A stretch of 64,000 bases of DNA from NCBI RefSeq assembly GCF_004339595.1, contig NZ_SMFU01000008.1, positions 558,001 through 622,000 of the forward strand, given 5' to 3'. Under the pieces are notes generated by a model that saw only the letters and a program-made list of their open reading frames with translations, was not told the origin of the DNA and ran no database searches. The translations under genes were made by a program, and so were the position numbers. Below are positions 36,802-45,596 of the stretch, one piece after another; the first letter of the stretch is position 1; every line of letters begins with the position of its first letter. This DNA is from Marinobacterium mangrovicola. Its GTDB lineage: Bacteria; Pseudomonadota; Gammaproteobacteria; Pseudomonadales; Balneatricaceae.

Positions 36802-38853
36802 ATGCAAACGCTAACACACTTTGTCCGCTTCGGGCTGTTGCTGCTCGGCTGTCTCTGGACAGCCCTGGCGGCCAATGCCAATTCGATCAGCGGGGATGAT
36901 ATCACCCAGGGCTCGCTGATGATGCGTAATGATCGGGGTGAGGCCGAGACGCTGCCGCTGCTGAACACCGATGTCAGTATCGATGTGACAGGCCCGGTTG
37001 CCCGCACGCTGGTGACCCAGGAGTTCAAGAACCCGGGCGATACCTGGGTGGAGGCGCTTTACCTGTTTCCCTTGCCTGAGGACGCCGCAGTCGATCGGAT
37101 GAAACTGTTGATTGGCGAGCGCGTGATCGAAGGTGAGATCAAGGAGAAGGAGGAGGCCAAGGCGGTTTATGAGCAGGCCAAGGCGGAGGGCAAGCGCACC
37201 GCGCTGGTGGAACAGGACCGACCGAACCTGTTTTCCACCTCGGTGGCGAATATTCCCCCGGGCGGCAGCGTCAGCGTAAGCATCGAGTACCAGCAGACGC
37301 TGGCCTGGAAAGAGGGTGAGTTCAGCATCCGCTTTCCGATGGCGATTACTCCCAGATACAAGGGTGCACTGCCTGAGCCGACCCATGTTGTTGAGCAGAC
37401 CGGCTCACTGAACAGCGGCTGGAGTCTGTTACCGGGCGAAAGGCCCAACCAGGTCCTGCCTCTGGCAGACGAGCAGATCGACCGCCCGGTCAGTCTGCAG
37501 CTGCGCCTGAGGGCCGGCTTCGAGCTGGCTGAAGTGAAGAGTCACTATCACAAGATCCAGCAGACCCAAGGCGAGAACGGCGAGGTCGATATCGAGCTGG
37601 CCCAGGGCTCAGTCCAGGCCGACCGCGACTTTCTGCTCTCCTGGAAACCCGTGCCCTCCCAGCAACCCAGCGCCGCACTCTTTGCTGAAAACAGCGACAA
37701 GGGACGCTTTGGTCTGCTGATGTTCACTCCGCCGCAGCTGGATGGTTGGGAGAAACCGGCGCGGGAGGTTGTGTTCGTGATCGATACCTCCGGTTCCATG
37801 GGCGGTCAGTCGATCCGTGCTGCAAGGGAGGCGCTGTTGAATGGGCTGGCGGGGCTCGAAGCCGGGGACAGCTTCAATATCATCGAATTCAACACCGATA
37901 CTTCGGCGCTGTTCACTTCGGCACGACCGGCGGATGCCCAGAACCTTAGGATCGCCGAGCGGTTCGTCTCCCGCCTTGAGGCTGAGGGCGGTACCAATAT
38001 GTTCCCGGCGCTGGATCTGGCGCTGCAGCCGAGCGACAGCCAGCGTCTGCGCCAGGTAGTGTTTATCACCGATGGAGCGGTAGCCCAGGAGCAGGAACTG
38101 TTCAGCCATATCCAGCGCAAACTGGCCGGTAGCCGCCTGTTTACCGTGGGGATCGGCAGTGCGCCCAACACCTACTTCATGCAGGAGGCGGCGCTGGCGG
38201 GCCGGGGCTTCTTCACCTATATCGGTCGCCCCGATGAGGCTGCAGAGAAGATGAACGCCCTGTTTGAGCGTCTGGCAAAACCTGTGCTGGCCAATATCCA
38301 GGTTAAAGGAGAGGGCGTGTCAGGTTTTGCCCCGGCGGTGGTGCCTGACCTCTACGCCGGCGAGCCGCTGGTGGTGGCGATGAAGCTGAGCGATAACAAC
38401 AACTCGGTGCAGATCCAGGGGCAGATGGGCGATACGCTCTGGAAACAGTCGCTGGATATCGACGCGGTGGATCAGCAGGCGGGTATCGGTATCGACTGGG
38501 CGCGCAGGAGTATTGCCAGTTGGCAGCGTGGCGCCGCGCGGGGCGTGGACGCCGACACTATCCGCAACGAAATCACCCGGCTGGCGCTGGATTTCCATCT
38601 TGTCAGCCCCTTCACCAGCCTGGTGGCCGTGGATAAAACCCCGGTCCGTCCTGATACCGAATCTGTAGATACGAAAGCACTGCCGGGCAAGATGCCCCAG
38701 GGGCTTGAAGTGAAACAAACCCTGCAGCTGGCCAGCGGAGCTACCGGTTATGAATTGAGCCTGCTGCTCGGTAGCCTGATGCTGTTTGCTGCTCTGGCGC
38801 TGCTGTTGTGGCAGCGCCGTGTGAACGGCAGCGACCGGGAATTATCCGCATGA
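36802..38853 (+). CDS. VIT/VWA-domain surface protein, marine proteobacterial sortase target
   Basis: A 683-residue exported protein: signal peptide (1-26, cleaved near ANA), VIT domain (about 30-165), a linker, a VWA domain (about 320-490) with an intact MIDAS (DTSGS, the Thr in GGTNMF and Asp in ITDGA), then a C-terminal region and a membrane helix at about 647-668 followed by QRRVNGSDRE. This is the layout of the marine sortase target family, which its neighbouring class GN sortase should cleave and anchor. The usual proline-containing sorting motif is not obvious: the segment before the helix reads LASGATGYELSLLLG. The sortase start overlaps its stop as ATGA. Inter-alpha-trypsin inhibitor-like VIT/VWA proteins can bind ligands via metal; the ligand here is unknown. 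Confidence 0.9.
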   Translation: MQTLTHFVRFGLLLLGCLWTALAANANSISGDDITQGSLMMRNDRGEAETLPLLNTDVSIDVTGPVARTLVTQEFKNPGDTWVEALYLFPLPEDAAVDRMKLLIGERVIEGEIKEKEEAKAVYEQAKAEGKRTALVEQDRPNLFSTSVANIPPGGSVSVSIEYQQTLAWKEGEFSIRFPMAITPRYKGALPEPTHVVEQTGSLNSGWSLLPGERPNQVLPLADEQIDRPVSLQLRLRAGFELAEVKSHYHKIQQTQGENGEVDIELAQGSVQADRDFLLSWKPVPSQQPSAALFAENSDKGRFGLLMFTPPQLDGWEKPAREVVFVIDTSGSMGGQSIRAAREALLNGLAGLEAGDSFNIIEFNTDTSALFTSARPADAQNLRIAERFVSRLEAEGGTNMFPALDLALQPSDSQRLRQVVFITDGAVAQEQELFSHIQRKLAGSRLFTVGIGSAPNTYFMQEAALAGRGFFTYIGRPDEAAEKMNALFERLAKPVLANIQVKGEGVSGFAPAVVPDLYAGEPLVVAMKLSDNNNSVQIQGQMGDTLWKQSLDIDAVDQQAGIGIDWARRSIASWQRGAARGVDADTIRNEITRLALDFHLVSPFTSLVAVDKTPVRPDTESVDTKALPGKMPQGLEVKQTLQLASGATGYELSLLLGSLMLFAALALLLWQRRVNGSDRELSA

Positions 38854-39428
38854 GTCTGTCGAGGACCGCCGCACAGCGCCTGATGATACTGGCGCTGCTG
38901 TTGGGGGGCGCCGCGATGATCGTTCAGGCGCTGTGGATACCGTTCAAGGCCGAGATTGCGCAGGCACTGTTGCAGCGTGCCTGGACGCAGACCCAGGCGG
39001 ATGGCGAACCCCATCCACCCTGGCCCTGGGCGGATCACTACCCGGTGGCGAGACTAAGCGCTGAGCGTTTCGATATCGATCAGATTGTGCTGGCCGGTGA
39101 TGAGGGCAGTTCGCTGGCCTTTGCACCGGGTGAGAATATGCAGGCGAAAAACCTCAGTGGCGCCGCGCGGGTGATCAGCGGCCACCGCGATACCCATTTT
39201 CGTTTTCTGCAGGCTGTCCTGCCGGGCGATCGTTTCCAGCTCAGTGATAGTGACGGCCGTGTGGAGTACCGGGTCGATAGGGTGGAAGTGGTTGACTCGA
39301 CCAGGGTCAGGCTGGATCCGACGGCACTGCCGAACGGTCTGCTACTGGTGACCTGTTATCCGTTTGATGCGCTGACCGCCGGTGGTCCGTTACGCTACGT
39401 GGTTTCTGCCAGTCGAGTTACGCCGTAA
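38850..39428 (+). CDS. Class GN (Gram-negative marine) sortase
   Basis: A 192-residue sortase with an N-terminal membrane anchor (about residues 8-28). The catalytic triad is His112 (SGHRDTHF), Cys169 (LLVTCYPF) and Arg182 (GPLRYVV). It is the dedicated transpeptidase for the preceding VIT/VWA protein, with which it is translationally coupled (ATGA). Gram-negative class GN sortases have one substrate each; the acceptor in the envelope is unknown. The start at 38850 is preferred to an in-frame start 14 codons upstream that would overlap the target gene. Confidence in the enzyme is high; localisation is inferred. Confidence 0.92.
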   Translation: MSLSRTAAQRLMILALLLGGAAMIVQALWIPFKAEIAQALLQRAWTQTQADGEPHPPWPWADHYPVARLSAERFDIDQIVLAGDEGSSLAFAPGENMQAKNLSGAARVISGHRDTHFRFLQAVLPGDRFQLSDSDGRVEYRVDRVEVVDSTRVRLDPTALPNGLLLVTCYPFDALTAGGPLRYVVSASRVTP

Positions 39429-39515
39429 GGATTCAGTAGAGCGGCGGATCCGATGTTATCCTATAAAGAGCACAAAGCTTTAAAAGACAGGTTTGAAACG
39501 CAGTTAAGGGTAGCG

Positions 39516-40511
39516 ATGAACAAGACCGACTTTATGACCGGCTGGTTGCCGAAGAGCGCCACACCCGGGGCCAGCGCCGAGCATTTCGCGCCGAGTAATA
39601 TCGCTCTGTGCAAATACTGGGGTAAACGCGATACCGAGCTGAACCTGCCGGTCAACGGTTCCCTGTCGGTTTCTCTGGATCACCTGGGCAGTCGCACCCG
39701 TGTGGAGCCGATCGATGGCGAAACCGATTCGGTCTGGCTGAACGGTACCCAGCAGCGTGCCGAATCACGCTTCGCTAAACGTGTCTCCACATTTATCGAC
39801 CTGTTTCGTATCTACCACCCGGAGCAGGCGTTCCGGGTCAGCACCGAGAACAATATTCCCACCGCCGCGGGCCTGGCCTCGTCAGCATCCGGTTTCGCGG
39901 CGCTGACCAAGGCGATGAACGATGCCTTTAAACTTGAGCTCAGCGATACTGAGCTCTCCGTGATGGCGCGCATGGGCAGCGGTAGCGCCTGCCGTTCCCT
40001 GTTCGACGGTTTTGTCGAATGGCAGATGGGCGTGCGTGAGGATGGCATGGACAGCTATGCCCTGCCGCTGGAGCAGCGCTGGCCCGGCCTCTGCGTGGGC
40101 CTGATCCACGTGGATGAGAACGAAAAGAGCGTCGACTCCCGCGCCGGAATGCAGCGCACCAAGGAAACCGCGCATCTGTACCAGAGCTGGCCGATGCAGG
40201 CGGCTGCGGATCTGAGCAAGCTGCAGCAAGCCATTGCCGAGCGCGATTTCGCGTTGCTGGGCAGCGTTGCCGAGCAGAACGCCCTGTCGATGCACGCCAC
40301 CATGATCGCCTCCTGGCCGCCGCTGCTCTACTGGCAGCCGGACAGCGTCGCCGCGATGCAGAAGATCTGGAAACTGCGGGCCGAGGGGCTGGCGCTGTAT
40401 TTCACCATGGATGCGGGCCCCAACCTGAAGTTGCTGTTCGAGGAGGCCTCCCGAGGAGCCGTAGAAGCTCAGTTCCCGGGCCTCGAAGTCGTCCAGCCTT
40501 TCGGTTTTTAA
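39516..40511 (+). CDS. mvaD: Diphosphomevalonate decarboxylase
   Basis: A 331-residue GHMP-fold enzyme that phosphorylates and decarboxylates mevalonate 5-diphosphate to isopentenyl diphosphate. Diagnostic motifs are PSNIALCKYWGKRD (about 30-43), AAGLASSASGFAAL, GSGSACRSLFDGFVEW and TMDAGPNLKLL, with the catalytic Asp intact, so it should be a true decarboxylase rather than mevalonate 3-kinase. The start at 39516 has TAAGGG 6 bases upstream; an in-frame ATG at 39453 has no support. It lies 5 kb from the other mevalonate genes, behind the sortase (87 bases), and is followed after 21 bases by polB. It completes the pathway from HMG-CoA to IPP. Confidence 0.95.
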   Translation: MNKTDFMTGWLPKSATPGASAEHFAPSNIALCKYWGKRDTELNLPVNGSLSVSLDHLGSRTRVEPIDGETDSVWLNGTQQRAESRFAKRVSTFIDLFRIYHPEQAFRVSTENNIPTAAGLASSASGFAALTKAMNDAFKLELSDTELSVMARMGSGSACRSLFDGFVEWQMGVREDGMDSYALPLEQRWPGLCVGLIHVDENEKSVDSRAGMQRTKETAHLYQSWPMQAAADLSKLQQAIAERDFALLGSVAEQNALSMHATMIASWPPLLYWQPDSVAAMQKIWKLRAEGLALYFTMDAGPNLKLLFEEASRGAVEAQFPGLEVVQPFGF

Positions 40512-40532
40512 TCTTTTCGGTTTTAAACTTAG

Positions 40533-42899
40533 TTGAACGCATCGGATACCGGGTTTGTTCTGACCCGTCAGCAGCGTGACGTCAAAGATCGCATCGAACT
40601 GAGCTACTGGTTATCCACCGCGGCGGGGGCCCGTCGGGTGGATATTCAGGGCGAGGAGGCGGTGTTCTTTATCCTCGCCAGCGATCAGGAGCGAGTCAGC
40701 GAGCTGCTGTCTGGTATGAACGGCTGGCGCCTGCGCGAACTGCCGCTGAAGGATCTGTCCCAGCAACCTATCTGTGCGCTTTATTGCCGTAGCCTGGCGC
40801 TTTGGCGGCAGGCGATCGAGCGCCTGCAGCAGGCGGGTATCGGGCTGATGGAAGAGGATATCCGCCCGGTGGACCGTTACCTGATGGAGCGCTTCGTCCA
40901 GGCGGGCGCCCAGGTGATCGAACGCCGCGACGGCGCAGCGCTGAAACCCGCCGCTTACGATCCCGCTTTTCGTGTACTTTCCATCGATATCGAAACCACC
41001 ATGCGTGCCGACCGCGTGCTCTCGGTGGCGCTCCAGGGACCCGGGCTGGAGCGGGTGCTTATTAACGGCCAAGGCCCGAATGAGTCCTGGATCGAAAGCT
41101 GCCAGGGCGAGCGCCATCTGCTGGAGCGCTCCATCGCGGTTATCAACGAGTACGACCCGGATATCCTGATCGGCTGGAACGTGATTGGTTTTGATCTGCG
41201 TGTGCTTGAAGCCCGCGCCAAGGCGTGTGGACTGACGTTCAATATTGGTCGAGTCGATGCAGGTAAAGCCGGTGCAGGCAAAGAGCCTCAGCCGATCCTG
41301 GTGGATCGGGCTCAGAACGGACGTTGGTTTGCGCGTATTCCGGGCCGGGTGGTGCTGGATGGTATCGATACGCTGAAAGGCGCGACCTGGCGCTTTGAAC
41401 GGTACGGCCTAGACTTTGTTGCCCATGAACTGCTCGGGCGCGGCAAGGCGATCGACAAGGTCGATGATCGCGGCGCCGAGATCCAGCGGCTTTATGCCGA
41501 AGACCGGATGGCGTTCGCGGTTTACAACCTGGAGGACTGCCGGCTGGTCAGCGAGATCTTTGAGCACGCCGGCCTGATCGAATATCTGATCGAACGGGCG
41601 CGCCTGACTGGCCTGCCGTTGGACAAGGTGGGTGGCTCTCAACAAGCGTTCGATAACCTCTACCTGCCGGCATTGCATCGCCAGGGACATGTGGCGCCCC
41701 AGTATGCCTCCGGGCGTTCGGATCTGACTATTCCCGGCGGCTTTGTCATGGATTCCCGGCCCGGGCTCTATCGCCATATCCTGGTACTCGACTTCAAAAG
41801 TCTGTACCCGAGCATCATCCGCACCTTCAAGATCGATCCGCTGGGATTAGCCCAGGGCTTGATCGATGACGCCAATCCCGACGACCTCGTGCCCGGCTAT
41901 CACGGCGCTATCTTCTCCCGTTCACGCACGCTGCTGCCCGGCATTATCGAGCAGCTCTGGCAGGCCCGTGACCGCGCCAAGGCAGAGGGCAACGCGCCCC
42001 TGTCCCAGGCGATCAAGATCCAGATGAACGCCTGCTACGGGGTGCTGGGCTCCAAGATCTGCCGTTTCTTCGATCAGCGTCTCTCCGGTTCAATCACGTT
42101 ACGCGGCCATCAGATCCTTAATCAGACTGCGGAGCGGATCGAGGCGCATCACGGTCATCGGGTAATCTACGGCGATACCGACTCGGTGTTTGTCTGGCTA
42201 GGCGATGACTGGCCGGATGAGAATACGGCCGAATATGGCCAGCAACTGGCGGCGGAGCTCAATAGCTGGTGGCAGCAGCGGCTGCAGCGGGAGTTCGATC
42301 TGGAGAGCGCCCTGGAGCTGCAGTTCGAGGCGCACTACGAGCGTTTCCTGATGCCGACCATGCGCCACAGCGAGAAGGGCACCAAGAAGCGTTACGCCGG
42401 TCTAAAACGCAAGGCGAAAGGGCCGAGCGAGCTGGTGTTTCGTGGCCTCGAATCGGTACGCACCGACTGGACCGCGCTGGCGCGGGATTTTCAGCGTGAA
42501 CTCTATGAGCGGATCTTCCATGATCGCCCCTACCGGGAGATGCTGGAGGAGACGATCAACCGGCTGAAAGCGGGTAAAAGCGATGATGAGCTGATCTACC
42601 ACCGCCGTCTGCGACAGCCGCTGGATGCCTACACCCATAACCAGCCGCCCCATGTGAAGGCGGCCCGGTTGCTGGAGGCCGAGCGCCGCAGTCGCGGCTT
42701 GCCGCCCGCTTATGGCATCGGCGACAGTGTGCGTTACCTGATCACCGTGAATGGGCCGGAGCCGCTGGAGCTGTTGCGCTCGCCGATCGACTACCAGCAC
42801 TATATCGACAAGCAGTTGCTGCCGGTGGCTGATTCGATACTGCCGTTTATCGGTGAACATTTTGAATCTCTGGTTGCGCCGCAGATAGGGCTGTTCTGA
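40533..42899 (+). CDS. polB: DNA polymerase II (family B)
   Basis: A 788-residue family B polymerase aligning throughout with E. coli Pol II (783 residues). The 3'-5' exonuclease begins at LSIDIETT (about 149), with the Exo II region IIGWNVIGFDLRVLE; polymerase motifs are LDFKSLYPSIIRTF, NACYGVLGSKICRFF and VIYGDTDSVF. It works in SOS translesion synthesis and replication restart. The start is a TTG at 40533 with no strong ribosome site. It begins 21 bases after mvaD, so it may be co-transcribed with a metabolic gene. No LexA box was seen upstream, unlike E. coli polB. Confidence 0.96.
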   Translation: MNASDTGFVLTRQQRDVKDRIELSYWLSTAAGARRVDIQGEEAVFFILASDQERVSELLSGMNGWRLRELPLKDLSQQPICALYCRSLALWRQAIERLQQAGIGLMEEDIRPVDRYLMERFVQAGAQVIERRDGAALKPAAYDPAFRVLSIDIETTMRADRVLSVALQGPGLERVLINGQGPNESWIESCQGERHLLERSIAVINEYDPDILIGWNVIGFDLRVLEARAKACGLTFNIGRVDAGKAGAGKEPQPILVDRAQNGRWFARIPGRVVLDGIDTLKGATWRFERYGLDFVAHELLGRGKAIDKVDDRGAEIQRLYAEDRMAFAVYNLEDCRLVSEIFEHAGLIEYLIERARLTGLPLDKVGGSQQAFDNLYLPALHRQGHVAPQYASGRSDLTIPGGFVMDSRPGLYRHILVLDFKSLYPSIIRTFKIDPLGLAQGLIDDANPDDLVPGYHGAIFSRSRTLLPGIIEQLWQARDRAKAEGNAPLSQAIKIQMNACYGVLGSKICRFFDQRLSGSITLRGHQILNQTAERIEAHHGHRVIYGDTDSVFVWLGDDWPDENTAEYGQQLAAELNSWWQQRLQREFDLESALELQFEAHYERFLMPTMRHSEKGTKKRYAGLKRKAKGPSELVFRGLESVRTDWTALARDFQRELYERIFHDRPYREMLEETINRLKAGKSDDELIYHRRLRQPLDAYTHNQPPHVKAARLLEAERRSRGLPPAYGIGDSVRYLITVNGPEPLELLRSPIDYQHYIDKQLLPVADSILPFIGEHFESLVAPQIGLF

Positions 42900-43003
42900 G
42901 AGCGTGACGTTTGCTGAGCCTGGCTTGCGCTCCGAAGCTGCAGTCACTGCGTACAAGGATAGAAAGCGGCCAAAACTGCCCGAAGAATGAAAGCGAGAGG
43001 CTG

Positions 43004-43522
43004 ATGTACGATCCTGATCGAAACCGCCGCCGTATGGGCCGGCTAATGACACATCTGACCTGGGTCGCCATCCTGGCGATGCTGACGCTGTTCTTCAATA
43101 ACTACATCGACTCGCGTGAAAACCCCAACGCGGATCTCGCCTATATCAACGGCAGCGACTCCGAGGTGGTGCTGCAGCGCAACCGCGCCGGTCATTACCA
43201 GGCGCCGGGGCGTATCAATGGTGAGCGGGTCAATTTCCTGCTTGATACAGGCGCCACGATGGTCAGTGTGCCGGAGTCGTTGGCGGAAGATCTTGGCCTT
43301 AAGCGCGGCGCACCGATACAGTCGATGACCGCCAACGGTATCGTTACCGTTTATCGCACTGAGCTGGATAGCGTGACTCTCGGCGGTATTCGGATGAGCA
43401 ACGTCAGCGCCACCATCAACCCTGGTATGCACGACCACCTGGTGCTGCTTGGTATGAGCTTTATGCAGCATCTGGAGCTGACCCAGCGCGACGGCACTCT
43501 GACGCTGCGGGTGCCGGATTAA
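43004..43522 (+). CDS. Periplasmic retropepsin-like aspartic protease (clan AA, TIGR02281 type)
   Basis: A 172-residue protein with one N-terminal membrane anchor (about residues 17-34) and a retropepsin-like domain at about 65-170. The catalytic motif is FLLDTGATMVSVP, and LLGMSFMQHLEL is the second conserved motif of the TIGR02281 family. These proteins would act as homodimers in the periplasm. The ATG at 43004 has GAGAGG upstream; an earlier in-frame start at 42911 overlaps nothing but lacks support. It follows polB by about 100 bases on the same strand. The substrate is unknown. Confidence 0.85.
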   Translation: MYDPDRNRRRMGRLMTHLTWVAILAMLTLFFNNYIDSRENPNADLAYINGSDSEVVLQRNRAGHYQAPGRINGERVNFLLDTGATMVSVPESLAEDLGLKRGAPIQSMTANGIVTVYRTELDSVTLGGIRMSNVSATINPGMHDHLVLLGMSFMQHLELTQRDGTLTLRVPD

Positions 43523-43676
43523 GTTCCCGCCAAGACACTCCCTGCTCGCCGTTCTTGCGTTCACCGGTCGTTGGACAGAACGCTACAGATCAAAGAAACG
43601 TTTGATTTATGCGAGCAAACTCCCGGTTTGGGCTTTAATTCAGAAGGTCCTTAATTACCTGTCGGAGTTTCCAGCA

Positions 43677-44120
43677 ATGAAAAAAATAATAATCTCGACA
43701 CTGACCTGTCTGTTTCTGCTGCTGAGTGGCTGCGCCTCGGTATCCATGACCTCGCTCGAGGCGGATCGGCAGGCGAAAGAATTTATGGTGGCCAGTGATA
43801 AATCCAATATCTACCTGTACCGCAACGAGATGTTTGGTGGCGCCATAGCGATGCCGGTCAGCCTTGACGGCAAAATGGCGGGCCGGACCGGGCCCGAAAC
43901 CTACTTTCTCTGGGAAGTGGAGCCCGGCGCGCATGAAGTGATCTCCCATACTGAGAATGAAGCGCGGCTCAGGCTCACCACCGAAGCGGGGAAAAACTAT
44001 TTCATCTGGCAGGAGGTCAAGATGGGAATGTGGACCGCCCGCTCACAGCTCCATGAGGTCTCTGAAGAAGAGGGCAGAGCGGGCGTACTGGAATGCAAAC
44101 GGGCCGATAGTGATATCTGA
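43677..44120 (+). CDS. DUF2846 family lipoprotein
   Basis: A 147-residue lipoprotein. The signal peptide is MKKIIISTLTCLFLLL followed by the lipobox LSGC, with the lipidated Cys at about residue 20. The body matches DUF2846, with NIYLYRNEMFGGAIAMPV and LWEVEPGAHEVISHTEN. These small lipoproteins are predicted to sit on the inner face of the outer membrane; their function is unknown. Asp is absent at the +2 position (CAS), which favours outer-membrane sorting by Lol. A perfect hairpin terminator lies just after the stop. Confidence 0.85.
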   Translation: MKKIIISTLTCLFLLLSGCASVSMTSLEADRQAKEFMVASDKSNIYLYRNEMFGGAIAMPVSLDGKMAGRTGPETYFLWEVEPGAHEVISHTENEARLRLTTEAGKNYFIWQEVKMGMWTARSQLHEVSEEEGRAGVLECKRADSDI

Positions 44121-44153
44121 AGTTATCGACTTTCCAGCTAAACGAAACTTTTG

Positions 44154-44190
44154 CTCAGGCCTGGTCATCTGCCAGGCCTGAGTTGTTTTA
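44154..44190 (+). terminator. Intrinsic terminator, perfect 11-base stem
   Basis: CTCAGGCCTGG (44154-44164) pairs with CCAGGCCTGAG (44172-44182) around TCATCTG, followed by TTGTTTT. It ends the DUF2846 gene. Confidence 0.88.
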
Positions 44191-44438
44191 AGGCTGTCTA
44201 CTTCTGCGATCTCTTTTCCCTCCAGCGTCTAAGGCGCCTCACCTGCTTGTCAGCTTCATCACAGAATCCCCGGTGCATCGCCTAAGCTGCGAGGGGCATT
44301 TCTGCCTAACTGTTTGAAATGACTTTCTACTTTAGTTTCTGGACCAAAAAGTGAATGGGTCGGTGAATCCGGTCGACTTGTTGTGATCGATGTTCCGGTC
44401 GATGCTCCTGTCGATGGTTGGGGGAGGGAGGAAGGCGA
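44191..44438. other. Gap upstream of the FAD oxidoreductase
   Basis: No gene is credible here. Three imperfect 12-base tandem units lie immediately before the next gene: TCGATGTTCCGG (44387-44398), TCGATGCTCCTG (44399-44410) and TCGATGGTTGGG (44411-44422). The last runs into the ribosome-binding region. Confidence 0.5.
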
Positions 44439-45596
44439 ATGCTCGATGTGGCGATTATCGGTGGCGGACTCTCCGGGCTCTATCTGGCGCAGAAGCTTTG
44501 GAGCAGCGGGCGCTCTTTTGAGCTATTTGAGGCTCGAAGCCGACTTGGCGGTCGTATTCTAAGCCGGCCCGTAAAGGGGGCGTTTAACTATGACCTGGGC
44601 CCCGGCTGGGTCTGGCCCGACTCCCAACCACGAATCGCGGGTTTGCTTAGCTCTCTGGGGCTGGATACCTATCCGCAATGGGTCTTGGGTGATTCCCTTT
44701 ACCAGGTCGACCGCGAGATGGCAGCGCAGCGCTATAGCGATCCGGCCACCTATGCCGATGCGCGGCGTGTCGAAGGCGGCACCGTCGCGGTGATCGACAA
44801 GCTGGTTCAGCGTCTGCCAGCGGAGCGCCTGCACTGCGCTCATCGCCTTGATGCGCTGACCGATGCCGGAGAGTACATCCTGTTAAACCTGCAGCATCAA
44901 GGCATGCAGCGACAGCTGTTTGCTCATCAGGTGGTGCTTTGTCTGCCGCCGCGTCTGCTGGCCGAGCGGGTCGCTTTCAAGCCGGAGTTGGCGCCGTCAC
45001 TGCAGCGGTTGATGCGGGAGACGCCCACCTGGATGGCCGCGCAGGCGAAAGCGCTGATCCGCTATAAGCACCCGTTCTGGCGGCAGCAGGGGCTTTCTGG
45101 TGCGATGCTGTCCGGCTACCCCGGTGCGGTGTTGGCAGAGGTGTTTGATGCCGGGGCCGAGCAGGGCGGTGATGCGGCCCTGTCGGGATTTTTCGCATTA
45201 CCCGCGGAACTGCGTCGGCGCTGGCGAGACGATCTGGAGGCGCTGTTGCTGGATCAGCTAATACGCGCCTTTGGGCCTGAAGCGGCAACGCCGGAGTCGG
45301 TCGAGATTCAGGATTGGGCCGACGAGCCACTGACGGCGACGACGGCGGATGCTCAGCCGTTGAGTGCGCACCCCGATTATGGCCATCCCTGGTTTGAGCT
45401 GGATCACTGGAACGACAAGCTTCACTTTTGCGGTAGCGAAACCGCTACGCACTTTGGTGGCTATCTGGAAGGAGCGCTGGAGGCGGCAGAACGGGTTTCC
45501 CAAGCGCTCAATCTTAGCGAGCAGGCCTCATCTCTGGGGCCAGAGACAGGAGAGCAGCATGGCTCTGAATATGCCCCTGAATTCACTGCACGATGA
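44439..45596 (+). CDS. FAD-dependent oxidoreductase, amine-oxidase type
   Basis: A 385-residue flavin monooxidase-like protein. The dinucleotide-binding motif is AIIGGGLSGLYLA (about residues 6-18), RLGGRILSR follows at about 37-45, and the C-terminal FAD motif is HFGGYLEGALEAAERV. It belongs to the amine-oxidase/protoporphyrinogen oxidase superfamily, but no substrate-specific residues are recognisable. No signal peptide is present, so it is probably cytoplasmic. The ATG at 44439 has GGAAGG upstream; a start 7 codons earlier is also open. Its end overlaps the next ORF by 38 bases. Confidence 0.85.
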   Translation: MLDVAIIGGGLSGLYLAQKLWSSGRSFELFEARSRLGGRILSRPVKGAFNYDLGPGWVWPDSQPRIAGLLSSLGLDTYPQWVLGDSLYQVDREMAAQRYSDPATYADARRVEGGTVAVIDKLVQRLPAERLHCAHRLDALTDAGEYILLNLQHQGMQRQLFAHQVVLCLPPRLLAERVAFKPELAPSLQRLMRETPTWMAAQAKALIRYKHPFWRQQGLSGAMLSGYPGAVLAEVFDAGAEQGGDAALSGFFALPAELRRRWRDDLEALLLDQLIRAFGPEAATPESVEIQDWADEPLTATTADAQPLSAHPDYGHPWFELDHWNDKLHFCGSETATHFGGYLEGALEAAERVSQALNLSEQASSLGPETGEQHGSEYAPEFTAR

